From Edolisoma coerulescens (Eukaryota; Chordata; Aves; Passeriformes; Campephagidae): a stretch of 64,000 nucleotides of DNA. Both the position numbers and the translations under genes were made by a program. Shown piece by piece: positions 28,901-43,900 of this stretch. The DNA is taken from NCBI GenBank assembly GCA_013397115.1, contig VWZW01007179.1:926579-990578 (forward strand). Direction: 5' to 3'. Every line of letters starts with the position of its first letter. Within the stretch, counting starts at the first letter, position 1. The notes beneath the pieces are model-generated. The model was not told the DNA's origin. It saw only the letters and a program-made list of their open reading frames with translations, and made no database searches.

Positions 28901-31900
28901 AAAGTGCAGCAATGATTTTCTCTCTTGACTGAGGCAAGTAATTGCAGGCAGCTAGAGCATCTGCAAATATCAAAGTAAATTTGTTCTCTTTGTTAACTCA
29001 ATTTCAAAGGAGAGGAGAAAATAAACCCTAATTCTACACCGCTTCTCTTATAGTTTCTTTTTATGTCACTTCAAATTGCAGACAGCTAAAACATTGTATG
29101 CATTGCCAAAAGCAACAGGCATCATAAAATAGTAAAAGAATGAGAATTCTATTAACGTTCTATAGTTTTCCTAATGCTTTATAACATAATTAATCTTAAA
29201 ATATTTTGGGTTCCTTTCAGAAAACTAAATTCTAGTCATTAAGAAAGCAGTGATGCTTTCCCATTATTCTCTCCATTAAACTGTAACCTCTGGAGAGCAG
29301 TCATCAGTCTTGCAGTGCTCAGGTTTTCTGCTGATCTCAGGAAGCAGACTGCCCGTTGCTCACAAGGACACTTAACTGCATCAAGTCTTGTTTAGGAGGT
29401 TTTACTTACTCAAGGCTGCAATTCGAAGAGGTACAAGTGATGGAAGACTTTTGTAGCAAGGTAGTTTCATCAGGGCAGCATCTTCAGCCTCACACAAATT
29501 GAGTAACTAGGAAAAAAAATAAACAATCATTTTAATATCGCTACTCACATTTGAAACAGCACTGTCTCACTCCCACCTTTACAGACATTTTTTCATCTAC
29601 AGCACTTTGTTTTTGTCTTAACTCAAAACCAGAGGATTTTCTGCATTGACAATTATATCCCATCTACACAGCTGGAGGTGGACAGCCTTGCCACCTGCTG
29701 TTGATACCAAAAACTTCCAGAAGGTTTGGACAAGTCAGCTGGGAAACCAAGAGACAAGACAGTTTCTCTAACTTAAATCTACACACGGGTTTTATATTAA
29801 ATTTTACTCAAACTATTAGGGACTCAAAACCCTTAACCAACACTGTCTATGTTTGGTGGTACAACAATTTATTTAATTGATATACTGTGTAAAAAATAAG
29901 ACCTAAATATGAAAGTCAGGGCTACTAGACCAGTACTGTAACACCAAAGCTCATTCAATATATTTCACAGAGATTAGAATATTCTGTTTTGCTCAGAGCT
30001 ATTATGTTGTAGCCAAAGAAGACTGCACTTGATGTTTCTAAAGGTAAATTCTTACATTTCAGGGAAGTTTAAAATGCACAAAGAAAAATACATATTTTTA
30101 ACAACGAAATTACTAACGCCATCATACAGAAGCATCTACATGCAAAGATGAGAACATAAAAAGAAAGTACCTCTGTGTAGAAAACCTTGTGCTCCACAAC
30201 GTTCAGATCCATTGTAAACAATCGGGGCTGCAGGGTTGTGCAAAATGTGTTTCCCTCCATCAGGCCAATCTGGGCGTTGGCAGGTTGGTGCCGAAGTAAA
30301 TGTTTCTTAGGAGGAACCATGTCCTGGAGAACCTACATGATGTAATTTAGATCACTGAATTAGCAGTCTATTGAAATGACCCCACAGACCCAGCCACTGA
30401 GAAGACACCATTCGTCATGGCTGTAGGTTTGTATCCATCTGCTATTGTGGCTCCAGATGAGTCTTGAGAAATAATTAAGCAAGAGGAAAAGTAATTCTCT
30501 GAATTACTGTGACTCACAGTCAGTTTGCAAAACAGTGTAGTAGCTGTAATTAATACATATTCTCTGTGAACAGATCTATGATATTTAACAACTTCACACA
30601 ACATTATGAACAACAAAGAAATTCATAGACTGAAGCATTTCAAGCAGTCAAGAAACAAGAATGTTTTAAGCTCCTAAAACATCAGAAAAACAAAAAAGTT
30701 TGTGTAACTTTTTTCCATTACACCAACTTCTCACTTTCCTCATTAAACACCTTTTTCAAAATAAGATATCAATTAGGGAGCTTCTCAGCATAATCTAGTA
30801 TGTTGTCATGGCCCTTAAGGCTTATGTACATTCAATTATCCTCCAAAAGACTAAACAATATCAGCTTTAAGGAGTGTCTAGCCAAAAGTTATTTCAACCA
30901 ATTTTGAACTTTATAGTCTCTTTCCAGATAGGGAAAGGCATAGCAATGATGCCACAGATTTAGAGAATAATAAAACTGAGTACCAAAATGCAGTACCTAC
31001 ATGGCCTAGCCTATGTCTGATTGGTGGCAGGATGAGCAGCCCATCATTTAAGGAACTAAATCAACCTGAAGCCACTATAAATACTGGCTGAGAGTCAGGC
31101 AGAGGCTGTATAAATCTCTCCAGTGCTCCAGCCATTGTGTATTTCAGAACAACAAAACTTGGCAAATGACAAGCACATGCTATCAAAGCACTAAGAACTT
31201 AATTCACTCAGAAAAGCATTTCTGCAAATCCAAACTGGAAAACAACTTTAGGGTCAGGTTCAGTATTTCTGCTTACCTCTTTATGTGGCTCCATGATGAC
31301 TGTGACACTTTTGCCAGTGACCTGTGCAAGCACCTGCAAGGAATGCATGGCTTGTTTCCTCACAGTGGAGTTTGGAGAGGTTACTTCTCGAACGAGGTCA
31401 TGTGTGACATGATGGAAAGACTTTTCCTGTGCTGCAAGGATTTCTTCTGTTTTTTCTTCATCTTTTAAAGGAGTTGCACATCTAATCAAGAGCTGTTCCA
31501 ATGTGGTCTTTGCCATAGCGACTGCTCCATTGGAAACCTGGGGCATCAGAGATTATTTTTATCAGCTAAGTACAGAACAAAGATCACAAATCTACAGATT
31601 ACTCGTCAACAAACTTAGAATTTGATTTTGATTAATCCTGTGATTTTGATTTCTAAGCTTAGTGATTCTGTGGTGACAGTGAATCTGTGGTTTTTTGTGA
31701 TCTACGTGTGGCCTGCACCTTTCTACTCTGAAAGCAGCAAGTGAAATCCACAAAACTTCAGCAAAGTTATGTGGAAGAATCTGACCTCATTCCTAACTTC
31801 AGATCTTGGTTTAAGTTAAAATCACTAGAATTCACTACTAACTCTTAGAGGAACAATGCATTCTGAAGTTCAGCAAAATCAAGATTACCAAGAGTTCAAT

Positions 31901-34900
31901 CAGTGTGAGTTTAAGGCCAGAAATTTTCCCCATGGTATTTGATAAAATTCATTCATTACACACCTCTCCAGTTAGGTCCATCATAACAAAGAGAAGCGCC
32001 TTCAGGAAAGTCTGCTGGTTCTGGAGGACCCAAATCAGTGGCAGCCGTTCCATAAGGAATTTAATGGACACAACACCTCCTAGTTTAGCATACCAGGCTT
32101 GCTCATAACAGCAAGCACACAAACGTTCCACAATGTACGAAAACAAGGGAAGCTGACAAGCCTGGAAACAAAGAAATGGATCAGTTTCCTTTTCTCAGCT
32201 TAGTTGTAGCCTCCAAAATTTTAGAGGCAAAATTGCATTGGCTGAAACTCGATCATTTAAATACATTTTCAAAAAACTTACCCTTTCCTTTGAACCCAAG
32301 ATAATGCTTGCAACATCGAATATCACTGCTAGGGCCACCTCTCCTATTTTGCAGAGCTCCTTCTCCTCATAGGCCATGCAGATTGCTATGGCATCAATAA
32401 GCACCAAGGGATCCATGCCTTTTGACCCATTTTCTTCACTGTGAAACATGGCTGTGCTAGGCTGGCTCCCAACCTGATAGCACTGCAGCAAGAAAGGACC
32501 TGTAATTTGTAACAGGGAAGAAAAGAGGGAGGGAGGGGAAATAAAGATAAAACAATGGATATTTCAATATGAATAGTCTTTTAATTAGATTTTACTACTC
32601 CTTGGACTAGCTGATGGCAAAACCAGTAAGCCCTGTGCCTATTTGCATATAAATGGATTGTAAGGCATCCTTCACGCCTAGAAGAAAAAGAGATTACATC
32701 TACTTGAATATTTTCTTCTATGCACTAGACTATGCCTGCAAGAAGATTTAATTAAAATGAAGAGTCCTAAAAATTCAAGTTACATTATTGTGACAATGAA
32801 GAGTGATATGCTTATAGTATGTCTTTTCCCAAATTACTTGTCATACAGCCCAAACAAAAGTTTTCTTCATGGATTTAAGACATTGCAGTTCCTCTAAAGG
32901 TCCTTCAAAACCACAAGTGGAAACAACCCAATTAAAGACCATCTGCAAATAGTACTGTGAGTATTAAGTTACACAAATCCTCTGGAACCATTTAAGCTGT
33001 TCCATGCTGCAGTTATTTCATTGGCTGTAGCATTTAAAGAGTATTATTGGGTGACTGCTTGTTTTTTAAAATTTGTTTAATAATTCCCACCGCTCTAAAG
33101 AACTAAAACATAATTCAGCCGTCATCAAACAAAAAAAACCAGTCCAGTTACACAGAAGGAACTGCACTATTATTACTTTTTGAAACAAATTGCTGTGAGT
33201 AAAAGCACAAAGCTCTCCACACCCCTCCTGGAGGCGCCAGGAGCTGCGCCCCCGGTACTGACCGCACTGCTGAGCCACGGCCACCATGGTGTAGTGGCGG
33301 ATCAGACTGGCCACGAAGGGCAGGGCGCTGGGCCGCAGGTCCTTGATGACGGCCGACATGAAGGCCCCGGTCAGGGCCTGCTCGAACGTCTTCCGAGCCG
33401 GGGTGTCCTGGGCCTTGTAGCGGTGGGAGATGATCACGCTGGGGATGGACTTCTCCGTGAAGCTGAAAGACAACGTTGGGCTCAACAGGACCCAACCGCA
33501 GCCAGCGGCAGGTACTTGGCTGGAAGTTTGCTCTCGAGGTCTAAGTCTTTCTCCACCTCCTGTTCTCCCCTCGTTTTGATAGAGCTAGACCAGTTCACTC
33601 AGCCCATATTAATTTTGTCAGGCACTGGTCTCCAGCATGATGGACAGCTCAATTTCATCAGGAACGTTTAAAGCCAGTGGTTCAGAAGAAGCCACATACA
33701 TACAATAATAGGTATACAGGCATCACACTGCAACTCAATTACAGAATGTCATTTCCAATGTTTTGACGTTTTTCCCTTTTTTAAAACGACATTTGATTTT
33801 AATCTTGAACAATTGAAACATTATTTATCAAATCACTGCCCAACAAAACTTATTCCTTGCAAAGCTATATTTATGTCAAGTCTAACAAGTCCAAACTGTC
33901 AAAGCTACTATGTTCTTTAGCTACACTTACTACACTGCCAGAGTCAAAGTCAGCCCACACCTTTTGGTCAAAGACATTAAAGTTGTCTAAAAGCTATAAA
34001 CTCTTTAAGAATCAATGACTAAAATTGCAAAAGAAGTACAAAAAGCTTCAATAAAAAGCTCTCATACCAAGACAAACAGAGTGCTTAGTCACTAAATGAA
34101 ACTGAGTTCTCTCTTTCACTTCAGTTAAAGCTTAGATGTACACACAAAACGTGACAATCTAAATTAGTCTTTAAAATACAGTTAAGCACCAGAATATTCC
34201 AATTATTTAGATATATGAAACTAAAATTAATCATATTGATCATGTGTAATAGATTATATACTGGACTGTAATTAGGGGAAGAAAATTAAACTATGAAACA
34301 TTAACAAGTCATTGGCATTAAAAGACTTGCTAACAAAATTCCTTTTCCCCAGCAGGCAAAAAGCCCACAAATTGCACAGACTAATCACTGCCTCTAAACT
34401 GGGTTGTTCCAAAGACACCATAAATTTTACATACACATTTACGTTTAAAGAATTGTCATACTTGGGGTGTGCAAGAAGCTGGTATAATGCATGTTTGTTA
34501 TCATCCAGGCTCATCATGGCTACCAGGAAGCACTTGATGACTTCCCAAGCCTGCCTCCTGTAGTAGGGCTCCGTGTTGGCGCTCTTCAGACAGTCCAGGG
34601 CGGTCTCGATTGCCTAGAATGGAACAAGAGAGAAACCTGACACTCCTTGCCATCTACCATAAGGTCATTAATCAAGGGAATGGCATCATTAATATTTATT
34701 AAAAGTAACTTCTCAAGCATGCACAGCTTGGAGTGCCCAAGAAATGCAGAGTGAGCACAGTTTGAAACCACCACGGTATTTTCTGTGCTTCTGCATGTGC
34801 TAAGTTTCATGGCAGATCCATTTACCTCCATGGTCAGAAAGCATTTCAAGTTATCAATCAGGTAAACCTTCACTGTCTCTCTCTCCTTCCCCAAAAATAA

Positions 34901-37900
34901 ATTTTCCTTGCCTTCCCTTCAGCAATAATTGCTGTGCCTACTCCCTTTATACTGCATGTATACAATGCATTTATACCCCTATTTAAATGGTACCTTGCCA
35001 TGCATGATGAAATGTCCCTGTAAGCAACTTCTAAACACCAGTTACTTAATGGAAATTTCTTTGCTGTAGTATTGGGGATCACAAAGGAGAATATAACTGA
35101 GATAATGACAAATCATTCAGCAGAGTAGGATGGTTTTTTCCTACTTTGCAGGAAGATTTAATACATTCGAGAATAATTCAAATCAATCTTTTAAGATATG
35201 AAGACAATTAAAAAGGGGAGCAGATCTCTTTGGGAAATTTCTATTTTGTGTACATATATTTTTACAGAGAGATATAAAAATACATAAAAGCACAACTGTC
35301 TCATTTCTATCCTTCTCCCACAAAAGAAAGGAAGGAATTAAAGATAAATAAGATAGGCATTCAGTAAAAAAGAAACATGTAAAAATTGTTCTCAACCGCC
35401 TTGAAGCAAGGAATTTCAATACCTTATCAATTGCAAATAAAAATCTAACCACCCATGCTTAATAAGTTTATGCAGAAAAAGGCCCTGCTACAAAGTGGGC
35501 ATTTTCCTTCCTTGGTATTTCCACTTACTTAACTAGTTGTCATCCCAAGTTTTTATCAACATCTCAATGAAAAGAAAAATTTGTTTTATACAGACCACAA
35601 AAGTCTACCAGGGTGCTAAAAGAAAACAAGGATTTCTTGTTTTCAATTTATTCCAGGTTTTTTTTCCTTTGTAATTTGACATTTCCTTTTCATAGATACA
35701 AAGTGTTCAGCAGATAACACACTGTTTCTTGGTCAACACCAAGCAGCTGAAGATTGCTCCATATCAATGTTAGATGATTAAATTCTTTGGAAAACTTAGT
35801 TTGAATCAAACCTCACAGGACAGGTAAATGTCAGCAACTACAGTATTTATATGTATTCAATTAATCAGCTTCAGTACAGTGGAGAAATCACTGAATCTGC
35901 ATTTTAAGAATCACTTTTCCAAGCTATTTTTAAGCCTGTTGGCTGTATGGAGCCAGAGAGCCAGCTGCCTGTGAAGAAAATTGCTTACTACATTCAGATC
36001 ATATCTACTTATGAAACTCTAATTGAAAAGGTAAGTATGAAAACTCCACAGACCAAATTATCTCAGAATCCAGCTTCACTCTCAGAGAAGATTAGATTGC
36101 TGTAATTAGTGAGAACTAAGCATTTGTGATACACCATGACTGCCAGATGAAAGCCAGTGCAGCACAAAGTGGTTTTGCAGCACCAAGAAGTGCTGCTAGA
36201 GACAACAAACAAAACCCAATCACTGGAGTCACAAGAATAATCAGCACTGAAGAATTTCTACAGTAAATTTTTGGTACATTTCAAGAAGAAAATAGGGACT
36301 GTTAGATGAGATTCCTGCTCCCAACCTAAGCAATACACCAGAAGTTCCAACCCCACCCATTCTGTGAAAGCATTTATCTGGGCCAGTTTAGCTCCCTACC
36401 CTATCACTTTGTAAGAGCAGAACAGCATGCATAAATCTATTATTTTGGGGGTGAAATCTTAGACAGTTTATAGAGGAAATAAAGGAAGAACTTCCAGACA
36501 GATATTTTCAAAGCTGGTTTCTCAGCCTTGAAAGTAACTTAAGCCCTTACCTTTTCCATTGGGAGCTGAATGGACGCTTTACAGTCTGAAAATTCAATTG
36601 TAATACTGGGTCCTTGGATTTCTGTGACTACATATTGTAGTTTCTGTGATTCCTTCAACATCTTCCTGTTACTTCCACCAAACTTGCCAAGCACACGATA
36701 AGCCACGTGGGAGATGCTGTCAGCAGGATTGCGCAGGGTTCGCCACAAAGCCTGGGGGTGCAGAGGTACAAGGGCAGACCAGTCTTAATTCAACATTTTT
36801 CAAGTTGTAATGTAAAAAAAAGTCAAGGCAAACACACATTCTTGTATTTGGGTAACTGACCCTGCATAAGTTCCTTATCAAGGTTGAATATAAAGCAGTC
36901 TCAGTTCACAACAGCCCAAGTGCTTTGTAACGAGGTTGTCCTAAATGCAGTTTTAGATTAGATTACTGTCATCAGCTACAAAATCTTTGCTATCCTGGAA
37001 TGTAATTTCATGTTTATGATGAATATTAGAAAAACAATATTATTAATTTAAAAAGCAGGCCAGTTAAGGCTGAACTGAATTAAGCTCAGAGCTAGTTTTG
37101 AAGTATAAAAAGCAAATAAAGTAAATAGAATATAACCATTTAACAAAGCACATAGGAGGAACAATTCATTCACTTCTAAATTTTCAGAGTTCTCAGCTTA
37201 ACAGCACAACACCAACTATCCTTCTACACTCATATCAGACTGGTATGGGTCTCATGAGAGATTTTTCAAGTTTTTGTGACCAAAGCTTCACACAGATTTC
37301 TAATAATATTCAGCAAATCAATGACCTCTTGTGGTCTAACAGGAAACGACACGTTTACCTGCATGAGCTCAGCTCGAACTGGCTGAATGTGGTCATACAG
37401 AAAGTCTGGCTGCAAGTTATCCACACACAATTCCAGAGTTCTTAAGCCCTGGCTAACCAGGGTCTGGGATCCATTGAGAGCTGACACCAAGGGGTCCATC
37501 AGCATTGGCAGGTAAGGCAGCAGCGAGCTCAGACGAACGGGCACAGTGAGGCAGAGCTCCACAAACAAATCTTTCATGTGCTGTTTATGAAGGCCACTTT
37601 GTAACATATTAAGTCCTGAAAATTAGGGATAAGTTATACACTCGCAGGAAAAAGACAGTCCACAGTTTGTTGTCAAAAATTGCTATTTCCTGAATTCAGA
37701 AGAACCTGACATTTTTAAATTTTGTAGAGTTTACAGCTCTGTAAATAATGGATTTACAAAATATAGTACTATTCATTATTCTAACTTACATCTAAGGATT
37801 TCATGCAGTGAATGCTTTTTTATGTACACACGCATAGAAGAAAAAGCCTCTATGCATATTTTGAAGTTTAGTCTTAGACTCAATAAGGCAGCATTTGAAT

Positions 37901-40900
37901 ACAGCAGATGAAAAAGAAAAAGAGATAATTTGACTCAAACCTCAGCCTTGTAACAATAAAAAACAATCCCACACAGAACAATTGTTTTTAAAATATTTTG
38001 ACTCCTGAAAAGAAACACTCAGTGAGTTCAAGTACATTAATTGCCCCATGCAGACTAAGCATATTCCCCAAGTGATTTTTCTCCCCATAAAGATTTCACA
38101 TATTCCATAAATCTACTGACATGAGTTTTACACAATGATTTATCGATAACAGATATATTTGCTAACAATAAAAACTGTCCCTACAGCTGCAGATGGGAAC
38201 CAGTCCACAGTCCTGGAACAGTTCTGATTAGCTTGTCCTTAGGTTTAAGTAGCTCTCCACATTTCCTTGCTCACCCCCAGTATTTCTGGAACACAGTTCT
38301 TGCGAGCATAAATGCTCCATTAATCAAACTGATTGTTATTTCCATTTCTTTTTGCAGTCTGGCACTACTTGAATGTCTATTTATCATGCCCTTGCAGGTG
38401 CACACACATGCCCTCAGCTGCAGAGCAGCCAGAGCTTCCCTGCTGTGTTCTCCCCACAAAACCAGGGATGGCCTGGCAACATTGCTCCGCCTACTCACTT
38501 ATCCCTCAAATACTTTGTGGCAACAAAGTTACCCATAGCAAAAAACCCCAAACAAGTAAAAGAAACAAACAAGCAAACCCCAACAGCCCCACAACGAAAA
38601 GAAGAAAAACAAGCAGCAGAAATTGTGAAGCAGCCAGAACTATGGAGCCTGAAGCAGCTGACAGTAAATGAAAATAAATACATTCAAGATATTTAAATCA
38701 TGCTAAACTCAAAATCAGCAGCTACTTATCGGGGGTAGGGCTTTAGTTTTGAGGGGTTTTTAATTACACAACATAACTTTATTACTACTATTCACATAAA
38801 AAAATCAGAAGCTGGGGTGGGGAAAGAAGGTGTTGTTCTACCTTGCAGTAAGTTTGGTAACAGCGGCAAGAATTCTTGGTATAAGAGATCATGACTGCCT
38901 CCTCCAATAGATCTGAACAGTGCTCTGAGCAGCAGGAAATAGTTATAGGGCTCTTTGGCAGTCTGTGCAAGTTCCATAGAGCTGTTCACAATCTTGTGCA
39001 AATGTGGCTATAAAGAAAATAAAGCTTGAAGATTAATAAAATACCAATTTTATCATCATCATCATACTGTACGAGAGTTTAGCGTGAGATTCTGCAAATC
39101 TGACACAACGAGAAGCATTTCCTCTCAAGTACCTGGGGACATGGAGCAGAAATCAGAGGTGTCAGAATGACAAGAGAGGACACTTAACAATATTAATTCA
39201 CCCCGATCTAATTTCGCTGCTAGCTCTTAATTTTTGTGAATGCTAAGATTTCATTTTGAAAGCAAACTCTTTCAAGTAAAAAAGGTTATGGAACTGGTGG
39301 CCTTTCTAGAGCAGAGGACATGAACACCTCACAAGAATCATTAAAAATAGTCAATAAATACAAGTATTCTCATGGACCAGAGACAAACAGTACCATGTCT
39401 AGATATTATTAACATCTTTCTACATTGCCATGCAAATGCTGCAAACAGCCTTCATCATTCAATTAAATTGTCTGCCCAAGGCCCCTATCATCCATCCTAC
39501 AGAAACAAAAAAAAGTAACAGAAGCATGAAACTGTGAAGGTAGTAAATTACACTCCTTAAACTTCATCTTCATCTTATAAAATCCAAATGACCTTGATTC
39601 TGATGACAAACTGCAAGAATTAAAGCAAGATTATATGAATATTGCTTCATATTACTGTTAGTTTTCAAAGATTCTGGAAAATTGCTAATACCTACTCCGT
39701 TCTGCAGTTACCTGTACCTCAAATTTTGCTTGTTTTAAGGCACAAGAAAGGAAAATGAAGAGAAATTATGAGAGAACAATCAGTGTTCCATTAAAATCTT
39801 AATGTATTTTCCAGATACAGGCAGCTGCTGCTTTTCTGAGGAAAGTGCACTCTTACTACAAGCTCAGCATTTCTAAATTCACCATGACCTCATCAACATA
39901 AATGTATCCTTGGAATACACAGTATGTTTTCAGTAGAAAAAACAGCATTCCTTAAGCCCAGACTTTTCAAGAGCACAGAAAAATCTAACTCAAGAGGTAC
40001 ATGCCACTGAATATGACATGAGTGAACAAGATTCACCAACACACAAAAAAGTGATTTCAATCCAAGCAAAACTCTTAACTTAATATGGAAACAAAGGGAG
40101 AAAATATGCAAGAATTTATGCATGTCCTGACCATGAAGTTACACGGGCTTATGGCAATCACAGATCAGAGTAATGTATCAGCCATTTATACTCAGAATTA
40201 GTACATCACTTCATAGTTTCAAATATGAAGCAAATATTCACAGAAACCATCTCTTATAAACAAGACAATGCACTCGGCATTTGGAAAAAAACAGAGATGT
40301 GTCATAAATAGTGCTTCAAACATTAAATGACTCTCAAATGTTAGACAGTGCAAAACTCTTAAGAGTCCTGTTTTTAAAACAGACTTATTTTTAACACAAA
40401 TGACCTTTACCTTCAGCATTTGTTCATTTTCAGCTGCAAATAGTGAAACTGAGCCAAAGACTAACTTGAACAGCTTGAGATACAGATTGGAGAGTTCCAC
40501 ATTAGAGCCCATTTCTGGCAGCCGATCCAGAAGATACTCCACCAAAATGGTTGCAAAGAGAGCAGAGGTAGTAGGGTTTGCCAAGAAAGAATTGGCAACA
40601 ATCTATGAAAGGAAACCACAAAGAAGTTATTACTGCTGTAATAAAAAGAACAAAAGGATAAATGCACTATCCATTAAAAAAAAAAATGCACTATCCACTG
40701 CTACCCAAGTGATTCTGTTTGTCCTCAGTGGAAAACAACCATGTATTTAACTTAATGTTCAAGTTTCAAGTTTAAAATTAAACAGATATTATAGGACTTG
40801 CATTCTGTAAAACAGTAGAACATTAGCACAACCACCTGAACAAAACAACAAGTCCATAATGTTCAATACTTTTCAGGAATGAAGTCCATTCGTATCTTCT

Positions 40901-43900
40901 AAACTGAAGTGTTTGTGTTTGTATTGCACCACTTAGTCTGGTAAGGCTTTTTCAAAATCCATCTTTAAATTATTTTCATAGACTACTCTTTCTGTAGACT
41001 GCTTCAAATCTCACATGCTAGTTTCAATATTATGATTTATAATTCCACATCAGCCATATGCTCCTCAAGGCATAAGCTCTTTCCTACGTGCTATTTATTA
41101 TCAATTTAAGTAAACAGTAACATACCTGAAGAGCATAGTTTTTAGAGATCCTCTCCACCATGTAAGGAACAGTAGTTTGAAAGATCTCTTTAAAAGTTAA
41201 AGGGTTCATCATTGTGAACACACCAGCAAAATGCTCCAGAACTTCCTTTTCCTCTTTCATCCTGACTGTCTGACAGTTTGCTACTCGAACATATGTCTGT
41301 CCATTTCCTGCTATTTGCACCTACAGCAGTTGAGAAAACACATACATTGGTTACAGAATTTCAGTGGCTTCTTCCCGTTATTCTTAAAATACCTTTTGAA
41401 AGTAACTGAGATTTTATGGGTTTTACACGCAGGCCCCACACAACTAGAAGCTGGGCACAAGAGCCAACCATGACAAAAATACTATTATTGAGTGTTTTCA
41501 GAACAGATTTTAAAACTATGAAGTTAGAAGTGGAAAAAGACAACAGGAGAAGGTATCAGTGTATTTGTAAATTACTTAATACCCAATCAAACACTCATCA
41601 CATACATATCTTCAGTACTTTGTGTAACTAGAGAAGATAAACACAGATATGTGAATGCTTCAACTGTTAGCTAAACTCTCTCTTTCAAGTAAAGATTTAA
41701 TTCACTGCATGAAAGACAACTATTTCCAGTCTGACCTGCCTGCACGAACAGACAAAAACGGCTGTCAAGAAAATAATCTGTTGCTTGCAAGTAGTAAGTA
41801 CTTTGAAATTCACTTTTGAAATGCATTCTTCATATTGAGCATTTCTCAATAGCGGTGGTCCCAATTAAAGACTTAGTTAAAATACACTGCATGTGTAATC
41901 TGTGGTTTAGCTGACAAATAAATCTTTATTAAAAGATCTAACATACAGTAACTGTATAAATAGAAGTGCTATGTGGGCAGGTTACATACCTGATAAATAT
42001 CTAATGCTTGCATTGCATATTTTACTAGTTTTATATAGATTTGAGTCTCCTTAGGTTGCAACTGCTTATTAGGAATGAATTGTGCTTCTGAAAGAAGAAC
42101 AAGATAGTTAAGCATTAAAAACACTATTTGCTTTCATTCTAGAGCATTTTTTTCTGTAGAATTATGAAAGATAAATATAATTAAATATGGAGTTTTACCA
42201 CCAGGAGCTTTGCATGAGGTGATGCCCCACGTGATCGTCTTGACCCCACAGACCAAAGTTTTCACTAGGCTCCGGCAATCCGTGACCTGAAATGTCTGCT
42301 TGTCTTCTTTCTCTTTCTCCCCTTGTTTTTCAAACACAGGTACTGGTGCAGGGGCCACGGGAGTGGCTGGGGCAGGAGATGGGACAGGAACAGGGGCTGC
42401 ATTTGCTGCTGTGGGCACTCCGGGTAAGGCGGCTTCAGCTGCCCCCAGCTCTGACTGGGGCTTGCACTTCTTAAAAATGACAGACAGCTGGTAGCGTGCT
42501 ATGGTGTGGAACTTCAGGACAAACACCTAAGGCAAAGGAGGAGAGGCAAATCAAAGAGCAGGGAGGGGGGAAGAAAAGGGAAATAAGTTTCTTCTTCAAA
42601 AATCGTCCTAATAATAGTACTAACACTTCAAGTCAGCATACTGAGATCAATAGAATTCACAGCTATTTCTGAAGTCATTCAAATGACAAACATTTTTAGT
42701 GTAGCAATAAATTAGTTTGCCTTCTTCAAACAACTGGTGCATCCTCGATTTTCACAAATACAAAAAAAAAAAACCTACATATAAAGATCCTTAAAAAGGA
42801 TCACTAGGTCTTCAAAGAGCAGATATTTCTAATCGTACAGATTGTATTGTGTTATGCCAAGGACCTGAGTGAAGATCCTCTTTCAGGGCTTAAAAAAAAA
42901 AACCCACACCAAAAAGCACACCCATAACCAGAAGGCATTAAAAAATACAATTCTTGCATACTCTTAGGCAAGGAAAAAAGATTATAACTAATTAGAATAA
43001 AATTATTTAAAAAAAAAAACAAGCTACCCAAAACAGGCATTCAGTTTCCTGCTTTGAAACCAGCCACTGAACGAAGCTGAGTTGACAAAGCATCTCCACT
43101 ACACTTGAGACATTATCCCAGCTGCAGAGCATTTTAAAGAGCCCTTCTCTGAAGCATTAAAATGAAATCCAGTACACAGACCACATATTCTCATTTCTGA
43201 AGAAAGGAGAAAGTAAAATGGGATTGACAACATACTACAAAACAGGATATCCAAGGTATTATCAAATGCTTTAAACAAATCAATACCTCCAGCATTCTCA
43301 TGAGGATGTCTCTACCATTTCCATTTTCCTGTTCACTTTTAGACCGGATACAGTCTACCAAATTTAGCAGAAGCTTGCAAGACATGGTCTGGATACTGCT
43401 TGGCAAGGATTCATCATCAATGTTCTTGGCAAAGAGCTGGACAGCCAGGGAGAGGTCATTGAGTGGCAGATGCTGCCGGACGTGATGCACCAGGTCTGCC
43501 AGGGTGCTGTATGCAAGGGGTCTACAGCCAAAACAAGCAACGAGGAAAACATATTGAGCACAACTAAAAATGTTGTTAATTGGACTTAACATATAATTAC
43601 TGCCTGGAAATACTTCCTAATTTCTCAAAATAAGTTTCCTATTTTCATATGCAAACCCAGAGTTCACAAGGCTTTTTCGGTTACACAAGAGAATTTTAAC
43701 TGTACAATCTAACCAATGAAGCATCAATCTATCCCACAACTCTGGTGCTGCCTCTTTGACCTTTCTTCCCCCACTGCAGAACACCCCACTACATATTTTC
43801 AGTCAACATGCATGTTACCCACATTTTGAGCAGTGCTGGTAATCTCTTTCATAATTAATCATAAATGATTCATGATTTCAAAAGCAGTTATGAAAATTGA

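Noticed and set aside
33180..33671. 163-codon plus-strand open frame opposite TRRAP exon 23
   Set aside because: It is antisense to a GC3-saturated exon, which removes stop codons on the other strand. The peptide has no recognisable domain and low-complexity composition.
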